The position numbers and the translations under genes were made by a program. A DNA stretch of 7,062 bases from an archaeon (GTDB taxonomy: Archaea > Thermoproteota > Nitrososphaeria > Nitrososphaerales > Nitrosopumilaceae), in assembly GCA_021824845.1 (NCBI GenBank), contig JAKAJY010000058.1:1-7062 (forward strand), read 5' to 3'. Every line of letters starts with the position of its first letter. Position 1 is the first letter of the stretch. Below, piece by piece: positions 1 through 5,103 of this stretch. The notes beneath the pieces are model-generated. The model worked only from the letters and a program-made list of their open reading frames with translations. It did not search any database and was not told the DNA's origin.

Positions 1-24
1 TGGCATTAACACTCGTGTGTTCTG

Positions 25-30
25 TTTAAA
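25..30 (+). promoter_or_regulatory. Possible TATA box of the first TPR gene
   Basis: TTTAAA lies about 45 bases before the ATG at 73. If used, it would give a leader of about 20 bases, unlike the leaderless spacing seen elsewhere in the window. This is a weak call from one short AT-rich motif. Confidence 0.25.
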
Positions 31-72
31 CAGACACGAAAGCAACAAAAGCATTGGACTTGTATCATACCT

Positions 73-297
73 ATGGATGTTCCGGGGCTGCTCCAAAAGG
101 GAAAAGACCTGCTGTACCAGGGCAATTTTGATGATGCACTATCGTACTTTGAGCAGGCATTGGTGCTAGAGCCAAAAAATCGTGATATTTGGAACCAAAA
201 AGGAGTGGCGCTAAGAAGCCTTGGAAGATATGATGATGCACTGGAATGCTTTAATCGTGCACTCGAGCTGGATCCTGCAGACAAGACTGCCTCCTGA
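73..297 (+). CDS. Small TPR-repeat protein (two repeats)
   Basis: This is a 74-residue protein made almost entirely of two tetratricopeptide repeats, about residues 5-38 and 39-72. The TPR signature is clear: a Gly and Tyr/Phe turn in helix A (YQGNFDDAL, LGRYDDAL), a conserved Ala in helix B, and a Pro at the end of each repeat (LEPKN, LDPAD). TPR arrays form curved helical scaffolds for protein-protein contacts; nothing shows the partner. It has no signal peptide or membrane segment, so it is probably cytoplasmic. The ATG at 73 is the first in a frame open from position 10. Two repeats is short for a TPR scaffold, so it may dimerise or be a trimmed relative of the larger TPR proteins at 2270-2791 and 2764-3342, whose DALECF segment it shares. 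The family is certain, the function unknown. Confidence 0.85.
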   Translation: MDVPGLLQKGKDLLYQGNFDDALSYFEQALVLEPKNRDIWNQKGVALRSLGRYDDALECFNRALELDPADKTAS

Positions 298-390
298 CTC
301 GATCATAATCTGTTAAAAAAGTTTGATGGTTAAAGACTTGAGAATTCACCCATAGAGTGAACTCGAACAAGCACCTAATCATTCTGTAAA

Positions 391-1566
391 ATGAGAAAAA
401 AGAATCTGGCAAAAAACGCTATCTTGCTGCACCAAAAATTAAGGGGCAAAATAACAGTTCAGAGCAAACTCAAGAATTTAAGACCCAGTGATCTGCAATT
501 GATCTACACACCTGGTGTTGCAGAGGTATGCAAGAAGATTCACTCTACGCCATCTGCAAAATTTACACTCACCTCAAAATCAAACAATGTGGCAATCGTA
601 ACTGATGGGACAAGAATTCTTGGGCTGGGAAATATTGGTCCAGACGCAGCATTGCCTGTTATGGAGGGCAAGTCGGTGATCTATCGGCATTTTGGGGCAA
701 TAAGCGCATTTCCGATTTGCTTGAGCACCACGAAAAAATCCGAAATAGTAAAAACAATTCTATCAATAGAGCCTGTTTTTGGGGCAATCAATCTTGAAGA
801 CATTGAATTTCCCAAAGTACTTGACATATCCAATGAACTTGAAAAAAGACTCACCATTCCTGTTTTCCATGATGATCGTCATGGTACGGCAGTTGTTGCA
901 TTGGCTGCCCTAATAAACGCGCTAAAGTTGACAAAACAATCATTACAATCCGCCAAAATTGTGGTTGCTGGCGCGGGCTCTGCTGGCTATGGGATCTCAT
1001 CGTTGTTATCTTATGCTGGATGCAAAAATGTTCTAGTCGTTGACTCTGGCGGAGTAATTTACAAAGGCAGAGCAGAAAATATGAACAAATACAAAAAAGA
1101 GATTTCCACCTTCACAAACCAATCAAAACAAAAAGGAACACTATCCGATGTGATGAAAAATTCTGATGTGTTCATTGGAGTCTCTGGACAAAAAAACCTG
1201 GTGAGTGATATGATGATACAAAGCATGAGCAAAAATCCAATAGTCCTTGCTCTGACCAACCCTGACCCTGAGATAGCACCAAATATTGCAAAAAAAGCCG
1301 GTGCAAAAATAGTGGGTACTGGAAGCTACGAGTTTGAAAACAAGGTAAACAATGCCGTGGTGTTTCCATACCTGATGAGGACTATTTTGGATCTGGGGAT
1401 CAAAAAAATCACCAATCGACTACTCTATTTGAGCGCAATTGCAATCGCAAACACCATTCCAAAAAACGCACTTGATGCCTTCCACATAATTCCGGATCTT
1501 GGAAACAAAAAACTGCAAAAAAACATCTTACACACTCTGCAAAACGAGTACAAAAAACAAGCCTAG
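391..1566 (+). CDS. Malic enzyme (oxaloacetate-decarboxylating malate dehydrogenase)
   Basis: Malic enzymes convert malate to pyruvate and CO2 with reduction of NAD(P), linking the citrate cycle to pyruvate. The protein has 391 residues, within the usual range of the short prokaryotic form without a phosphotransacetylase domain. The N-terminal catalytic domain has the YTPG motif (Tyr39, the usual catalytic tyrosine), GLGNIGPDAALPVMEGK with the candidate catalytic Lys94, the metal-binding pair Glu136-Asp137 in LEDI, and HDDRHGTA around 160-167. The C-terminal Rossmann domain has the dinucleotide loop GAGSAG (194-199), the family motif TNPDPE (289-294) and the KVNNAVVFP segment (318-326). An Asp closes the first Rossmann unit (VLVVDSGG), which suits NAD but does not settle NAD versus NADP. 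ATG 391 is the first in frame after the stop at 376. Common motif forms are altered: HDDR for HDDQ, FGAIS for FAGID. No TATA box sits at the leaderless distance, so the transcript probably has a longer leader. Confidence 0.93.
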   Translation: MRKKNLAKNAILLHQKLRGKITVQSKLKNLRPSDLQLIYTPGVAEVCKKIHSTPSAKFTLTSKSNNVAIVTDGTRILGLGNIGPDAALPVMEGKSVIYRHFGAISAFPICLSTTKKSEIVKTILSIEPVFGAINLEDIEFPKVLDISNELEKRLTIPVFHDDRHGTAVVALAALINALKLTKQSLQSAKIVVAGAGSAGYGISSLLSYAGCKNVLVVDSGGVIYKGRAENMNKYKKEISTFTNQSKQKGTLSDVMKNSDVFIGVSGQKNLVSDMMIQSMSKNPIVLALTNPDPEIAPNIAKKAGAKIVGTGSYEFENKVNNAVVFPYLMRTILDLGIKKITNRLLYLSAIAIANTIPKNALDAFHIIPDLGNKKLQKNILHTLQNEYKKQA

Positions 1567-1576
1567 TATTTTTCTT
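1567..1576 (+). terminator. Oligo-T terminator after the malic enzyme
   Basis: A T-rich run (TATTTTTCTT) directly follows the malic enzyme stop codon. Archaeal RNA polymerase commonly stops at oligo-T tracts without a hairpin, so this fits termination, but it is a short motif in AT-rich DNA. Confidence 0.4.
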
Positions 1577-1654
1577 GATGTTATTCCTAGGAGACTCGTC
1601 TGAATGCTTGTTTGATCTCCACAAGCAAATCGATATTGGGCAAAAACACCTAGT

Positions 1655-1884
1655 ATGTGTTGGGCCTGTGCAATACAACGTTTGGGTGAAACATTGAATA
1701 TCTATGATACCAACAGATTCATTGCTCAAAATGCGATGCACCGATAGGCGAGGTGGCATACGATGCAGAGGTTATTTCCCCACTATGTGGAATTTGTGCC
1801 GAATTGCTTCCAAAACACACCGACAAATTCCCATCAATAAACGATCTTCCCAATGACGAAACTCTGACCATATTATCAGTGTGA
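1655..1884 (+). pseudogene. Frame-broken small CxxC (zinc-ribbon-like) protein
   Basis: The frame from about 1708 to 1884 encodes a convincing zinc-site pattern, CSKCDAPIGE, then CGICAELLPKH about 20 residues later, with two CxxC pairs and an acidic tail ending at TGA 1882. It has no ATG, GTG or TTG before the first cysteine, and an in-frame TGA lies at 1705. An ATG at 1655 in another register encodes MCWACAIQRLGETLNIYDTNRF and stays open to 1745. A single -1 shift between about 1708 and 1723 would join the two into a protein of about 76 residues with three CxxC motifs. So this is either a pseudogene with a one-base loss, an assembly error, or a short gene with a rare start such as ATT at 1717. 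The CxxC pattern is seen; the joined protein is inference. The function of the ancestor is unknown. Confidence 0.45.
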
Positions 1885-2031
1885 CCTGGTACTAAATGCA
1901 CTGAATAATGAAAATGTTTGGATTGTATTTCAAATCCAAGTGAGTATTAAAGATACTAACAAAGGCTATGATAAAACTAGCAAGTACCAAGTTAAAACAT
2001 TTTTGGAACAACTGTCATCATGCAATGGCTC

Positions 2032-2157
2032 TTACGTAAAGGAATCTAGCACTCGGCTGTTCTTTTGCTCTATTATTTTATGAGTCCTCTCAATGTGAAC
2101 GTTTAATCCAATGGCAGAATAGAAATCGCGATTGCACTTTACACATCGATTGGACAT
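2032..2157 (-). CDS. Mini C2H2 zinc-finger protein (41 residues)
   Basis: The reverse strand from ATG at 2157 to TAA at 2032-2034 encodes a 41-residue protein with one classical C2H2 finger. Cys5 and Cys8 (CVKC), an aromatic at position 12, a Leu at position 18, then His21 and His26 give C-x2-C-x12-H-x4-H. Such single fingers fold around one zinc ion and may bind DNA, RNA or protein; one finger alone rarely gives strong DNA specificity. The tail after the finger is short and charged. A TATA-like box lies 25 bases before the ATG, which supports a real, leaderless gene. No other ATG occurs in this frame upstream before the stop. It is divergent from the TPR gene at 2270 and resembles the second mini-finger at 3345-3515 in spacing. 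Its role is not known. Confidence 0.78.
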   Translation of the reverse strand: MSNRCVKCNRDFYSAIGLNVHIERTHKIIEQKNSRVLDSFT

Positions 2158-2177
2158 GGGATGGTTGTGGGTATTTT

Positions 2178-2186
2178 GGATAAAAC
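2178..2186 (-). promoter_or_regulatory. TATA box of the 41-residue C2H2 gene
   Basis: Read on the minus strand this is GTTTTATCC, centred about 25 bases before the ATG at 2157. That is the same distance as for the other confident TATA boxes of this window and predicts a leaderless transcript. Confidence 0.55.
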
Positions 2187-2269
2187 GGAATTGATGCAAA
2201 TACAGCTAACCCATACTTGATGGTTTGTGCAACAATAACTAGATCTGGTATTATTCAATAGCAAGACTA

Positions 2270-2791
2270 ATGTCTATACTGGTACAAGTAAGTCCATTGA
2301 AGGATTTGGAAAAGATGTTAAACCAGGCAACGGAGCTTTGCCTTGAGGGCGAATTCAAAGAGGCAATCACCATATATGACAAGATTTTATTCTCAAATCC
2401 TGATCATCTGGATGCATTAATTGACAAGGGAGTTGCACTGCAAAACCTTGGCAAGTTCAAATTAGCACTAAAGTGCTTCCAGCAGGCAACGGAACTCAGT
2501 CCGGAAAATGTCACTGCACTGCTAAACGAGGGCACGGCATTGCATGGATTGGGAAAATTTGATGATGCCATCATACGATATGAGAAAGCCTTGTTCCTAG
2601 ATGACAAGTGTGCAATGGCGCTTGCCTACAAGGGATTGTCGCTTGGCGAAAAAGGGATGATCTCAGATGCGCTGGAATGCTTCAAGCAAGCCCTGGCAAT
2701 AGATGATACCTATGACATGGCGCAAATCAGCAAGCAAGTCGCTGAAAAAATGCTAAGGGAATCTCAGGATATGATTCGCAAAAAATCCTGA
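2270..2791 (+). CDS. TPR-repeat protein (four repeats)
   Basis: This 173-residue protein carries four consecutive 34-residue tetratricopeptide repeats at about 15-48, 49-82, 83-116 and 117-150, followed by a charged capping helix (151-173). The TPR marks are regular: LEGEFKEAI, LGKFKLAL, LGKFDDAI and the looser KGMISDAL, each followed by a helix B with the usual Ala and a closing Pro or Asp. It is probably a cytoplasmic protein-binding scaffold; there is no signal peptide and no attached enzymatic domain. The ATG at 2270 is the first good start and leaves 14 residues before repeat 1. Its promoter is unclear; only a weak TATTATT near 2249-2255 precedes it. It is divergent from a C2H2 mini-gene and overlaps the convergent TPR gene by 28 bases. 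The partner is unknown. Confidence 0.9.
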   Translation: MSILVQVSPLKDLEKMLNQATELCLEGEFKEAITIYDKILFSNPDHLDALIDKGVALQNLGKFKLALKCFQQATELSPENVTALLNEGTALHGLGKFDDAIIRYEKALFLDDKCAMALAYKGLSLGEKGMISDALECFKQALAIDDTYDMAQISKQVAEKMLRESQDMIRKKS

Positions 2792-3342
2792 TCATTCTGG
2801 TTGGCAAATGCACTGTGAACTTTGGCCTTTAGCTTCATTTTCTGATCAGACATAATGGACTGGCTTAATGTGAAAAGAAATTTCCGGTTTGATTTTGCCA
2901 AAGCAACTGCCTTATCAAATAGAACCTCTGCGTTTTGCGGATAATCACCCAATATGATGTCGCAGCATTCTATTGTTCCGGAATAATCCCCAATAGATGA
3001 GAGAATTCTTTCTTTATGATATAGGATAATGTTATTGTGTGGTTCTCTGTTGAGAATCTGGTTGCAATGGTCTAGTGCCAGATTGTAGGATTTGAGCTTG
3101 CGTAATGAAGAGATCTTGTTGGTCAGTATGGTTTTTTCGTTTGGGTGTTTTTGCAATGCCAGATCGTAGCATGATATTGCGTCCTGGTGTTGTTTGAGCT
3201 TGGATAATGCATATCCTTTGTTGTTTAGCGCATCTAAATTGTCTGGGGTTTTTTCTAGAACTTGGTCATACAGTGTGATGGACTCGGCAAATCTTTTTGC
3301 CAAAAATAACTGGTTTGCCCTTTCCATGATGTTTTCTGGCAT
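2764..3342 (-). CDS. TPR-repeat protein (four repeats with a basic C-terminal tail)
   Basis: This 192-residue protein has four tetratricopeptide repeats at about residues 5-38, 39-72, 73-106 and 107-140. The first two are canonical (AKRFAESITLYDQVLEKTPDN, LKQHQDAISCYDLALQKHPNE); the last two are more divergent but keep the 34-residue period and the closing Pro. Residues 151-192 form a separate Lys-rich, probably helical tail with no recognised domain. No signal peptide is present, so a cytoplasmic scaffold or adaptor role is likely. The ATG at 3342 lies 2 bases after the stop of the C2H2 gene upstream on the same strand, so the two are probably co-transcribed and translationally linked. Met6 is a possible alternative start. 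The 3' end overlaps the convergent TPR gene by 28 bases. Confidence 0.9.
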   Translation of the reverse strand: MPENIMERANQLFLAKRFAESITLYDQVLEKTPDNLDALNNKGYALSKLKQHQDAISCYDLALQKHPNEKTILTNKISSLRKLKSYNLALDHCNQILNREPHNNIILYHKERILSSIGDYSGTIECCDIILGDYPQNAEVLFDKAVALAKSNRKFLFTLSQSIMSDQKMKLKAKVHSAFANQNDQDFLRIIS

Positions 3343-3344
3343 TT

Positions 3345-3515
3345 CTAAAATACTGTAACGTCGCCCGGTGCTGGCTCTCTTTTTTGGTTTTCATGGTATA
3401 TCACAAATTCGGCATGCTTTGTTTTTTGGTGTTCTCGGAGCAATTCTATGGTATCAAATGCATTATTACACACATAGCACTTTGGCTTGTATTCATCAAC
3501 AATAGGAAGCACCAT
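3345..3515 (-). CDS. Mini C2H2 zinc-finger protein (56 residues)
   Basis: The reverse strand from ATG at 3515 to TAG at 3345-3347 encodes a 56-residue protein with a single C2H2 finger: Cys13 and Cys16 (CYVC), Phe20, Leu26, His29 and His34, giving C-x2-C-x12-H-x4-H. A short polar N-terminus precedes it and a charged tail of about 20 residues follows, ending in GDVTVF. The finger spacing is exactly that of the 41-residue protein at 2032-2157. It could act as a small nucleic-acid-binding regulator or a protein adaptor. It is the first gene of a close pair: the TPR gene starts 2 bases after its stop, which suggests that finger and TPR protein work together or are at least made together. A weak TATA-like element lies about 26 bases upstream. 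The fold is confident, the role unknown. Confidence 0.83.
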   Translation of the reverse strand: MVLPIVDEYKPKCYVCNNAFDTIELLREHQKTKHAEFVIYHENQKREPAPGDVTVF

Positions 3516-3536
3516 GGTGTGATGTGGTTTTGAGCC

Positions 3537-3545
3537 TAACTAAAC
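3537..3545 (-). promoter_or_regulatory. Possible TATA box of the C2H2-TPR pair
   Basis: On the minus strand this reads GTTTAGTTA, centred 26 bases before the ATG at 3515. The spacing fits leaderless expression of the gene pair, but the motif is a poor TATA match. Confidence 0.3.
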
Positions 3546-3596
3546 TTTTTGAGAATGATAGAATTACCAAAACCACTTACAAATCATTCCACAATC

Positions 3597-3604
3597 TTAA
3601 ATAT
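3597..3604 (+). promoter_or_regulatory. TATA box of the first exported coiled-coil gene
   Basis: TTAAATAT is centred about 25 bases before the ATG at 3626. This places transcription start at or next to that ATG and argues against the GTG at 3524, which lies upstream of the box. Confidence 0.6.
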
Positions 3605-3625
3605 GCTCAAAACCGAATTTTTGGT

Positions 3626-4285
3626 ATGCAAAAACTAGGAATCCTAGCATCTATACTACTACTTGGTGCTGCACTAGTTGGCCCAGTCGGTTTCTCATTT
3701 GCACAAACCGCAGAGACCGACCCGACAAGTACGGCGACAACTTCAGATACAACTCCAAAGCCGACCAAGCCTTTGAGCGATGAGGATAAAGTCCAGATGA
3801 GAATTGCAGAACATAAAGCAAAAATGACAAAGCACATCGATGAGAAAATGCAAAAACTCAAAGAACTCGCACTGCAAAAATCAAAAAAGTATGACGATCG
3901 ACTTGCAGAACGAGCCAAGTTCCTCGAAGAAAAACGAGCAATGAAGGAAGAAAAGATGGAGAAAATCTTAGAAGATAGGAAGGTCATGGTGGAAAAACGA
4001 TTGGCAGACAAGAAAACATCATTTGAAGAGCAAATGAAGAAAAAGGCAGCAAGCTTTGAAGAGCGACAAGCTGATGCCAAAAAGAAATTCGATGAAAAAA
4101 TGGCAAAGAAAAAGGCACAATTTGACGCCAAAGTCCAACTCAAATCAAAGAAAGCCCCAATCACAGAGACCCCAGTAACTTCACCTTCTGATAGTAGTTC
4201 AAACACTGATTCTAGCTCAACGGGTTCTAATTCTGATGCCAGCACTGGCACAAACTCCACTGCTACATCGGGCACAACTCCATAA
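3626..4285 (+). CDS. Exported hendecad coiled-coil protein with Ser/Thr-rich tails
   Basis: This 219-residue protein begins with a Sec-type signal peptide: MQKLG, a hydrophobic core, and a likely cut after Ala26 (SFA before QT). After a Thr/Pro-rich linker (27-52) comes a long charged helix, residues 56-176, made of eleven consecutive 11-residue units. The first position of each unit is always hydrophobic or aromatic (V, M, L, Y, L, M, V, F, F, F, F) and the rest mostly Lys, Glu, Asp and Ala. Residues 178-219 are Ser/Thr/Asn/Gly-rich, a possible glycosylated tail. There is no membrane anchor, so it is secreted or held at the surface by other proteins. I do not recognise a named family. The frame is open back to GTG 3524, but ATG 3626 is chosen because the signal peptide starts there and a TATA box sits 25 bases upstream. 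It is the first of three such genes in a row. Confidence 0.85.
   Translation: MQKLGILASILLLGAALVGPVGFSFAQTAETDPTSTATTSDTTPKPTKPLSDEDKVQMRIAEHKAKMTKHIDEKMQKLKELALQKSKKYDDRLAERAKFLEEKRAMKEEKMEKILEDRKVMVEKRLADKKTSFEEQMKKKAASFEERQADAKKKFDEKMAKKKAQFDAKVQLKSKKAPITETPVTSPSDSSSNTDSSSTGSNSDASTGTNSTATSGTTP
3791..4153 (+). repeat. Eleven degenerate 33-bp units coding for hendecad repeats
   Basis: Residues 56-176 of the exported protein divide without a gap into eleven units of 11 residues (33 bases). The last four units all begin with Phe, three of them FEE or FDE, and are the most alike in DNA; earlier units are more diverged. An 11-residue period (three helical turns) is typical of right-handed or nearly straight coiled coils, unlike the usual heptad. 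Confidence 0.8.
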
Positions 4286-4299
4286 AGCAGAACAGTTGA

Positions 4300-4312
4300 C
4301 TCTTTTTCTTTT
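4300..4312 (+). terminator. Pyrimidine-rich oligo-T terminator
   Basis: The run CTCTTTTTCTTTT, 15 bases after the stop of the first coiled-coil gene, fits an archaeal hairpin-free terminator and separates it from the next gene, which has its own TATA box. Confidence 0.45.
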
Positions 4313-4332
4313 GGATCAATCATTAGTTATTA

Positions 4333-4340
4333 TTTTATAG
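4333..4340 (+). promoter_or_regulatory. TATA box of the second exported coiled-coil gene
   Basis: TTTTATAG is centred about 25 bases before the ATG at 4361, which predicts a leaderless transcript starting at or near the ATG. Confidence 0.65.
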
Positions 4341-4360
4341 TATCCTGATATGATATTGTC

Positions 4361-5011
4361 ATGCGTCATCTTGCGATATTATCTGCATTGATTTTGCTAT
4401 CCTCGGTTATCATACTGCCATACTCTCAGTCGTTTGCGCAAACGGCATCTGAGAGAATCGCGGAATTTGAAAAAGAACAGGAAGACAAACTAAAGAAAAT
4501 CGATGAAAAGCGCAAGTACATACTAAGAGACGAGGCTGCCAAAACGAAGGAGGCGCTAGAGAACAGAAAGCAGGCTCAAAAGGAACTGGAGGCAGAGCGC
4601 AAGAAAATCGAAGAGGCAAGTGAGGCAAAGCGACAAGAGGTAATCCAGAAAAGACAACAAAAGCTAGATGAAATCAAGGCAATGAAGCAAAAGGCTCAGG
4701 CCCAAGTCGAAGAGATGAAACTAAAGCGAGAACAAGCCGTACTAGAGCAAAAAGGGGCAAACACCAAGGAGTTACTGCACAAAACAAAATCCGAAATCGA
4801 ATTCGATGCGAAAAAAGCAAAGGAAAAAGTGCTTTCTGAGCAAAAAGAGATCCAAAAAATGATGGAAAAAAAACGTAAGGAGGCTCAAAAGGCAATCAAG
4901 GAAGCACGTGATTCACTGGACTCGAACGCAAACAAGATACAGGAAAAACAAACTCAAAAAGAAATGAAAAAACTAGAAGAGATCACTAAAAATCTGAATA
5001 ATACTCGATGA
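4361..5011 (+). CDS. Exported Lys/Glu-rich coiled-coil protein
   Basis: This 216-residue protein has a signal peptide (MRHLAILSA, then a strongly hydrophobic stretch to residue 20) with a likely cut after Ala26 in SFAQT, the same position and context as its two neighbours. Everything after it, residues 29-213, is one continuous charged helix rich in Lys, Glu, Gln and Ala, with no Pro or domain break apart from a single Gly (132). Hydrophobic residues at 33, 44, 55 and 66 are spaced by 11, then the pattern becomes mixed. It may form a long rod, a coiled coil or a stable single helix. There is no anchor and no enzymatic motif. Unlike the first gene it lacks Ser/Thr-rich tails. It has its own TATA box. 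It probably belongs to the cell envelope or is secreted; the function is unknown. General similarity to other Lys/Glu-rich helices should not be read as homology. Confidence 0.85.
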   Translation: MRHLAILSALILLSSVIILPYSQSFAQTASERIAEFEKEQEDKLKKIDEKRKYILRDEAAKTKEALENRKQAQKELEAERKKIEEASEAKRQEVIQKRQQKLDEIKAMKQKAQAQVEEMKLKREQAVLEQKGANTKELLHKTKSEIEFDAKKAKEKVLSEQKEIQKMMEKKRKEAQKAIKEARDSLDSNANKIQEKQTQKEMKKLEEITKNLNNTR

Positions 5012-5074
5012 ATCTCTCCAATAGTGCGTCTGATTAAAATATACTGATACTTTCAATCGCATCACTGAGGATCG

Positions 5075-5083
5075 TTTTTATAT
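5075..5083 (+). promoter_or_regulatory. TATA box of the third exported coiled-coil gene
   Basis: TTTTTATAT is centred 25 bases before the ATG at 5104. The alternative ATG at 5086 lies only 3 bases after the box and so would be upstream of the transcript start. Confidence 0.65.
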
Positions 5084-5103
5084 TCATGTTATGGTTCAAA
5101 CTT

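Larger units (their letters stand above)
1567..2031. other. Gene-poor stretch with a broken small gene and no other coding signal
   Basis: No intact protein gene was found on either strand here. Short frames in all three forward registers overlap between 1578 and 1884: a 39-residue frame from 1578, a 30-residue one from 1655, and the CxxC frame ending at 1884. This looks like a decaying gene. From 1885 to 2031 the DNA is AT-rich with only very short frames; I see no RNA gene, repeat array or strong hairpin. The long minus-strand frame running from 1759 back into the malic enzyme is judged a shadow. Confidence 0.55.

Noticed and set aside
350..378. Imperfect inverted repeat before the malic enzyme (TTCAC...GTGAA with a 7-base loop)
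   Set aside because: Only five contiguous pairs, then mismatches; too weak to call an operator or hairpin.
1578..1697. 39-residue plus-strand frame beginning MLFLGDSSE
   Set aside because: No motif, no TATA box at the right distance, and it overlaps the CxxC remnant in another register; possibly part of the same decayed region but not supported as a gene.
1409..1759. 116-residue minus-strand frame covering the end of the malic enzyme and the following spacer
   Set aside because: Half lies antisense to the malic enzyme, the composition is odd (Cys/Arg-rich, no domain pattern), and the CxxC frame on the plus strand explains the rest better.
3524..3625. Longer N-terminus (GTG start) for the first exported protein
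   Set aside because: The 34 extra residues would bury the signal peptide, and the TATA box at 3597-3604 lies inside this extension.
3607..4323. 238-residue open frame on the minus strand opposite the first coiled-coil gene
   Set aside because: It is the antisense of a Lys/Glu-rich repeat, which rarely produces stops; the peptide is Ser/Phe-rich without motifs, while the plus strand has a signal peptide, repeats and a TATA box.
5086..5103. Upstream ATG for the third exported protein
   Set aside because: It is 3 bases after the TATA box and adds six residues before a signal peptide that matches its paralogue from the second Met.
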